Origin: Euperipatoides rowelli
Taxonomy: Eukaryota; Onychophora; Udeonychophora; Euonychophora; Peripatopsidae
Length of the DNA stretch: 11,023 nt
Direction: 5' to 3' (one strand)
Assembly (NCBI GenBank): GCA_003024985.2
Contig: PXIH01S0011429.1
Shown: positions 7,754 to 11,023 of the stretch, in pieces
Position numbering within the stretch: position 1 is the stretch's first letter
Layout: every line of letters begins with the position of its first letter
The notes under the pieces: model-generated
Databases searched by the model: none
What the model was told of the DNA's origin: nothing
Seen by the model: only the letters and a program-made list of their open reading frames with translations
Program-made: the position numbers and the translations under genes

Positions 7754-7999
7754 CAGTGATGTCCAACTGAAATTGTTTGTCGGGCCGAAAAAAAGTATTA
7801 CTGGTCTATTGTGGGTCGTGCATTGACAAAATTTTGCTGTAAATATTTTGATAATCTTTTTTTTGTCTGGATGTTTTGATAACATAAAGAATGAAATTTG
7901 ATAAGCTTTTTTTTTTTGCTCAAAACTTTAGAAGGGCTACAAAAAACCTTCAATTGGGCCACATGTAGGACATACTGTACATAGCTGGTCTAGACACTG
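7754..7999. mobile_element. Decayed hAT-like non-autonomous element
   Basis: The left end is CAGTGATGTCCAACTGAAAT and the right end, in reverse complement, is CAGTGTCTAGACCAGCTATG. Each end is followed inward by a GGGCC block (CGGGCCG at 7781-7787, GGGCCA near 7956). CAGTG ends with inner GGCC-type subterminal blocks are typical of animal hAT repeats. The 8-bp flanks (GTCTAGAG and CTGAGAAC) do not match, so the target-site duplication has decayed or the edges are slightly misplaced. The interior, T-rich, is non-coding. Confidence 0.5.
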
Positions 8000-8480
8000 C
8001 TGAGAACAGTTGATTGATTTTACTAAAAAAAGCCTTCCACAGCTTTCATTATTGGCCAATTAAAATTAAAATTTTCCTTTTAATTTTTATGTTTGAGTTT
8101 AATGTGCAATAATTAAACAACTTCATTGGTAAGGTTTATATTTTAATAAGTATTATTGGATCATCGTAGGCTCATAGCTACAATTGATACCACAAGTTAA
8201 AGTTTTGATATAAGTTGTTTCGCTACAAAATTGTGGGCCAGTAAGGGAACTACTTATTTAAAATTGCCACGCTTTACTATAAAATTGTTTATCCAAAATG
8301 TTAACTTTTTTTATTAATGAAATTTTGTTTAAGATTCATTTCATTATATTTGATTTCCTGATAAAAATCGAAAAAAAAAATAAAAAAAATACCGGTATTG
8401 ATTTTGTGACAAATAATAAAGATTTTATTAAAATTCATACTTTTAAAACTGTTATTTTATATTAAAACCTATGTTATTTT
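8000..8480. other. AT-rich stretch with nothing recognised
   Basis: No frame, element end or RNA gene is visible. A small ACCGGT word occurs at about 8391. The stretch ends where the 583-bp hAT element begins. Confidence 0.5.
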
Positions 8481-9063
8481 CAGTGTTGGGCAGTAACTAA
8501 GTAAAAGTAAAAAAGTACTGTACTTAAGTAAATGTAGCAATACTTTTTGGATTAACAAAGTAGTTTCCATTTATGAAACTTTTACTTGTAACGAAGTAGC
8601 CTACTGTCATTTCAATTTTTAATTACTTTTACTTAGTTACATTTAAAAAATTATTTTCATTACAAGTAAGATATTATTATAAGGAATTTGTGAGGTGTCA
8701 TTTCACTTGGGAGAATACGAAGACTAGACAAGAGCTCCGGACTATTTCTAGACTTGTAACACTGATCATAGACAGATTACCAAGGTTTGCAGTTCATAAG
8801 TTGAATTAAATTAACAAGTACAAGTGAAATAAAGCTAATATAACACACCTAAAAAATGAATTTTAATATTGTCAATTTTTTGAAGGAAAAAAAATAGACT
8901 ACTTTTACTTTTACTTCAAAAGTAACAATTTGGTGAAGTGCTTTTTTACTTTTACTTAAGTAAAGAAATTATGAAAGTACTTTTACTTTTACTTAAGTAG
9001 GCCATTTTCAATTTACTTTTACTTTTACTTAAGTATTTGCAACAAATACTTTGAACAACACTG
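8481..9063 (+). mobile_element. Complete 583-bp hAT-type MITE (copy 1)
   Basis: It starts CAGTGTTGGGCAGTAACTAA and ends CAACACTG, giving an exact 8-bp terminal inverted repeat of the CAGTG type. Subterminal repeats are prominent: TACTTAAGTA at 8521-8530, 8953-8962, 8990-8999 and 9026-9035, and many ACTTTTACTT words in opposite orientation in the two halves. These are the expected multiple transposase-binding sites of hAT elements. It has no coding capacity. The identity of its first about 140 bp to the copy at 10885 fixes the left edge. The 3' flank is ACATTTGC, but the 5' flank is GTTATTTT, so its two flanks are not a duplication of each other. Confidence 0.85.
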
Positions 9064-9071
9064 ACATTTGC
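9064..9071 (+). repeat. 8-bp flank ACATTTGC after copy 1
   Basis: It abuts the right end of the 583-bp element. The identical octamer abuts the left end of copy 2 at 10877-10884. hAT insertions create 8-bp target-site duplications, so this is the expected size, but its two copies belong to facing ends of two different elements. Confidence 0.7.
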
Positions 9072-9376
9072 AAATTTTTAATCCGTCTTACTAATAAACT
9101 TTCACTCGGTCAAAAAGCTTGAAATGTGCATTATCAACTCTTGAATGCATTTAATCAAATTTAATTATTTTTAAAGGCAACAAAACATCCACATGAAACA
9201 AGAATGAGATGGAATATTTTAATTTTGTTCATGTATATTTCATTTACATGAATGCGAACCTCCGTCCTCTGGAGAATGCACACAATGATGATGATACTAG
9301 TAAGTTTGTCAAAAAAATTATTTAAGCACTAGCTCAAAAGTCCCTTGTGAATTAATATACAACAGGGCCTTAGATA
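9072..9376. other. Stretch with no recognised feature
   Basis: Ordinary AT-rich sequence with a short GATGATGAT run near 9287. No gene or element edge was seen. Confidence 0.5.
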
Positions 9377-9400
9377 CCCCATCCCCTTTACCCAATCCCC
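9377..9400 (-). other. G-quadruplex motif (minus strand) within a C-rich tract
   Basis: The plus strand has four C-runs: CCCC (9377-9380), CCCC (9383-9386), CCC (9391-9393) and CCCC (9397-9400), with loops of 2, 4 and 3 nt. The minus strand therefore satisfies the G3+N1-7 pattern, and the plus strand could form an i-motif. A pyrimidine-rich CCATCC/CCACCC stretch continues to about 9450. It stands out sharply in this AT-rich window. Confidence 0.6.
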
Positions 9401-9647
9401 TGATACCGAATCTATCCATCCCTATTCCACCCACCCATCACCTATTCCTAAAATCATTTAAGAAACGATTAAAAATATAAATCTTTTAATAAGAGAATGT
9501 ATGTTTCAAAATATTCAAATGAAAGAAATATGTGGTTTTTATTAGCTCAATCTGTATTACAGTATATCTTATTAATCAATAATAATAAATGCTTATAATA
9601 ATACTAATATTAAAAATAATTTTTATCTAAACATGTGTAAATCAAAG

Positions 9648-9690
9648 CACGTGAAAAATCTTACGCATGCGCCTTTCTGTAAAGGTGAGT
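9648..9690 (+). promoter_or_regulatory. Possible promoter/first-exon block: E-box, NRF1-like site, splice donor
   Basis: CACGTG (9648-9653) is followed by ACGCATGCGC (9663-9672), one base from the NRF1 palindrome YGCGCAYGCGC, and then AAAG|GTGAGT (cut after 9684), a good 5' splice site. An ATG at 9667 opens MRLSVK up to that donor in phase 0. A strong acceptor, TTGCTGTCATCTTTAG, ends at 9781, and the following 65 nt to AAGCAG|GTAACA (9846) are open in the matching frame only. This could be the 5' end of a small or spliced gene, but the exons are short and unrecognised. Confidence 0.2.
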
Positions 9691-9851
9691 GACCATTGCT
9701 GTTTTATTATATAGGATGTTAACACATGATATACTGTATTTCTTGCAATCTAGATCTTGCATAATTTGCTGTCATCTTTAGTCATTAAATCTATTAAAAA
9801 TACAACATCATTATCTTAATTGGAATATGATCATGTTCCGAAGCAGGTAAC

Positions 9852-9867
9852 AGCGCCATCTAACAGG
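9852..9867 (-). promoter_or_regulatory. CTCF-like core
   Basis: AGCGCCATCTAACAGG contains GCGCCATCTA, matching the core of the CTCF consensus YGCCMYCTNSTGG at about 10 of 13 positions. The final TGG is not kept. Such a GC-rich 10-mer is unusual here. Insulator function is only an inference. Confidence 0.25.
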
Positions 9868-9929
9868 CTTCATGGAACTTAGATTAAAAAAATGTTTGAT
9901 GCCGTGTAATGGGCTTATTCACTAGTATC

Positions 9930-10066
9930 TTTTTTTTTTTTTTTTTTTGAGGAGTTTGTCCCCCAATAAACATTTATTATATGGAAAAAAAATACAACCC
10001 CAAGCCCATGGACTTGGTACACTGTGCGCCCTCAAAATTTGAGGGGCAAAAAAAAAAAAAAAAAAA
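9930..10066 (-). mobile_element. Retroposon-like block bounded by T19 and A19
   Basis: A T19 run (9930-9948) and an A19 run (10048-10066, followed by n) enclose 99 bp. Read on the minus strand, an AATAAA (9973-9978) lies about 25 nt before the poly-A (the T19), as in a processed transcript or the 3' end of a LINE or SINE inserted in reverse. The A19 on the other side does not fit a single insertion; nested insertions are possible. The core holds three consecutive inverted repeats: AATAAA-CA-TTTATT (9965-9978), CCAAGCCCATGGACTTGG (10000-10017, one mismatched pair) and CCCTCAAA-A-TTTGAGGG (10029-10045). No target-site duplication was found. Confidence 0.4.
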
Positions 10067-10397
10067 NGTCTATAGTTTGTTGTTGTCCATCATATTTGTA
10101 TTTGTATAAGGATCTGTTTTAAGGCTTAATGTTGATAAAAATTTTGATTTAATTGGCTTGTGAAATTCACCAACTGTAGGCTAAATAAAGACAAACTTAC
10201 TGGTATTATCCTGTAGTTCAATATATCCACTAAAGCAGTAATAGTCAACCTGGTCTCTATTGTGCACTAGTGGGTGATGCTAATTTTGTCCGTTGTTACA
10301 AATTTTGTTCTTCCTCAATATATTGATTACATTGCTAACAACTATGTGAGTTTGCATTAAGTTTGAATTGATGAGATACAGAAATTCATTAAATTTT

Positions 10398-10444
10398 AAT
10401 TTGTCTTTTTAGTTATACAAAATGTATAACTAAAAAGACAAATT
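10398..10444. repeat. Perfect 21-bp inverted repeat with 5-nt loop
   Basis: The arms are 10398-10418 (AATTTGTCTTTTTAGTTATA then C) and 10424-10444, with loop AAAAT. Every base of the 21-bp arms pairs, unlike the degraded ends of the hAT element around it, which implies a recent origin. As RNA it would form a long, AU-rich hairpin. Confidence 0.92.
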
Positions 10445-10460
10445 TACATAATTTTTACAA

Positions 10461-10473
10461 CCCCCCCCCCCCC
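10461..10473. repeat. C13 homopolymer
   Basis: Thirteen C in a row (G13 on the other strand), in an AT-rich context and 16 bp past the palindrome. Its length is probably polymorphic and prone to sequencing error. Confidence 0.85.
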
Positions 10474-10605
10474 ACTAAAAATTACTTCACACCTGCACTA
10501 AATTCAGTTACTGCGGGAATGATGGGTGGTAAGGAAATTTTATTATGAACAAAGATACAAAAATGGGTGACAGATATTAAAGGGTTGACAATTCCTGCTC
10601 TAAAG

Positions 10606-10876
10606 ACATAAGATGTCCTTCTCCTAAAGTAAGGAGATCAATAATTATGTTTCATTGACTTCATTTGGTCTTGTACTGCTCATTTCTTTTGCAATATATG
10701 ATTTAAATGTTAAAAAATTCAGTTTTGGAATCCAACTATTGAGTGGCTTGCTGCCAGAAGAATAAAACTTTGCTTTTTAAATCTGAAATTAGTCCAATCA
10801 GCAGATTGAAGCTTCAATAAACATCATAAGTTCGCTACAGTATTCTTAGAAAGAGGCCTAAAATTAGATGTGATAT
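10606..10876. other. Short stretch with no recognised gene
   Basis: It contains a small inverted repeat (TCTCCT, 6-nt loop, AGGAGA, about 10620-10637) and nothing else identifiable. It ends at the octamer ACATTTGC. Confidence 0.5.
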
Positions 10877-10884
10877 ACATTTGC
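10877..10884 (+). repeat. 8-bp flank ACATTTGC before copy 2
   Basis: Identical to 9064-9071, which follows the right end of copy 1 of the same family. The other flank of copy 2 lies beyond the window. Confidence 0.7.
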
Positions 10885-11023
10885 CAGTGTTGGGCAGTAA
10901 CGAAGTAGAAGTAAAATTAACGAAGTACTGTACTTAAGTAAATGTAGCAATACTTCTTAGATTAACGAAGTAGCTTCCATTTACGAAACTTTTACTTGTA
11001 ACGAAGTACTGTCATTTCAATTT
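10885..11023 (+). mobile_element. Left part of a second copy of the 583-bp hAT MITE
   Basis: It starts CAGTGTTGGGCAGTAACGAA and follows copy 1 base for base with few changes: ACTGTACTTAAGTAAATGTA at 10927-10946, then TTTACTTGTAACGAAGTA at 10990-11007, and CTGTCATTTCAATTT to the edge. It has the same orientation as copy 1. Copy 1 has an extra GCCTA near 8599. The right half is outside the window. Confidence 0.88.

Larger units (their letters stand above)
10236..10597 (+). mobile_element. 362-bp hAT-type non-autonomous element
   Basis: The left end is CAGTAATAGTCAACCTGGTC and the right end, in reverse complement, is CAGGAATTGTCAACCCTTTA, so 13 of the first 15 bases agree. The flanks CACTAAAG (10228-10235) and CTCTAAAG (10598-10605) agree at 7 of 8 positions, an almost intact 8-bp target-site duplication. 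GGGTGATGC inside the left end and GGGTGACAG near the right end extend the similarity. CAG-start ends with GTCAACC are common in animal hAT repeats. It is non-coding and carries the 21-bp palindrome at 10398-10444 and a C13 run. Confidence 0.72.

Noticed and set aside
8481-9063. Transposase gene within the 583-bp hAT element
   Set aside because: The interior is ACTTTTACTT-type repeats and AT-rich spacer with stops in every frame, so it is non-autonomous.
1-11023. tRNA, rRNA or other classical RNA genes
   Set aside because: No cloverleaf with box A and box B words and no rRNA-like block was seen on either strand; a covariance-model search would be needed to exclude small RNAs.

Overview
This is an AT-rich stretch (roughly two thirds A+T by eye) of a eukaryotic, almost certainly animal, nuclear genome. 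The reasons are: no long open genes, metazoan-type splice-site candidates, many decayed non-autonomous DNA transposons of the hAT and piggyBac type, a dead Ty3/gypsy gag remnant, long A/T tracts, a minisatellite, and strong enrichment of the words TAGGCTA, TAGCCTA and TAGGCCTA. I cannot name the species. Single n bases at 963, 5165 and 10067 suggest a draft assembly.

Layout. Positions 1-70 hold the GC-rich end of a hAT-like element that runs off the left edge. From 81 to about 1120 lies a 20-copy, about 52-bp minisatellite with an AAGCTT in nearly every unit and a 5-unit higher-order repeat. Positions 1120-2340 are mostly featureless, except for a 9-bp hairpin and a well-formed 51-nt candidate exon on the minus strand (1620-1670). 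A motif-rich inverted-repeat block (2341-2974) abuts a TTAA-flanked piggyBac-like element (2976-3593), followed by a MITE-like element (3623-3982). After about 0.8 kb with nothing recognisable comes a heavily mutated gypsy gag/protease remnant (4811-5455). An open segment at 6079-6429 could be a terminal exon with distant C1q/TNF-like character. Positions 6430-7750 hold hairpins but no gene.

The right-hand third is a transposon field. It contains a decayed hAT-like element (7754-7999), a complete 583-bp hAT MITE (8481-9063), a poly-T/poly-A bounded retroposon-like block (9930-10066), a second hAT family with a 7/8 target-site duplication (10236-10597) carrying a perfect 21-bp palindrome, and the start of a second copy of the 583-bp family (10885 to the edge). 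Between them lie a G-quadruplex motif, an E-box/NRF1-like cluster followed by a possible splice donor, and a CTCF-like core.

No intact gene is demonstrable, so no operon-like cooperation can be described. The most surprising observation is that the 8 bases following the right end of the first 583-bp element are identical to the 8 bases preceding the left end of the second copy 1.8 kb away. That is a target-site duplication shared across two elements and enclosing the interval between them, which hints at alternative-ends transposition or a local rearrangement.
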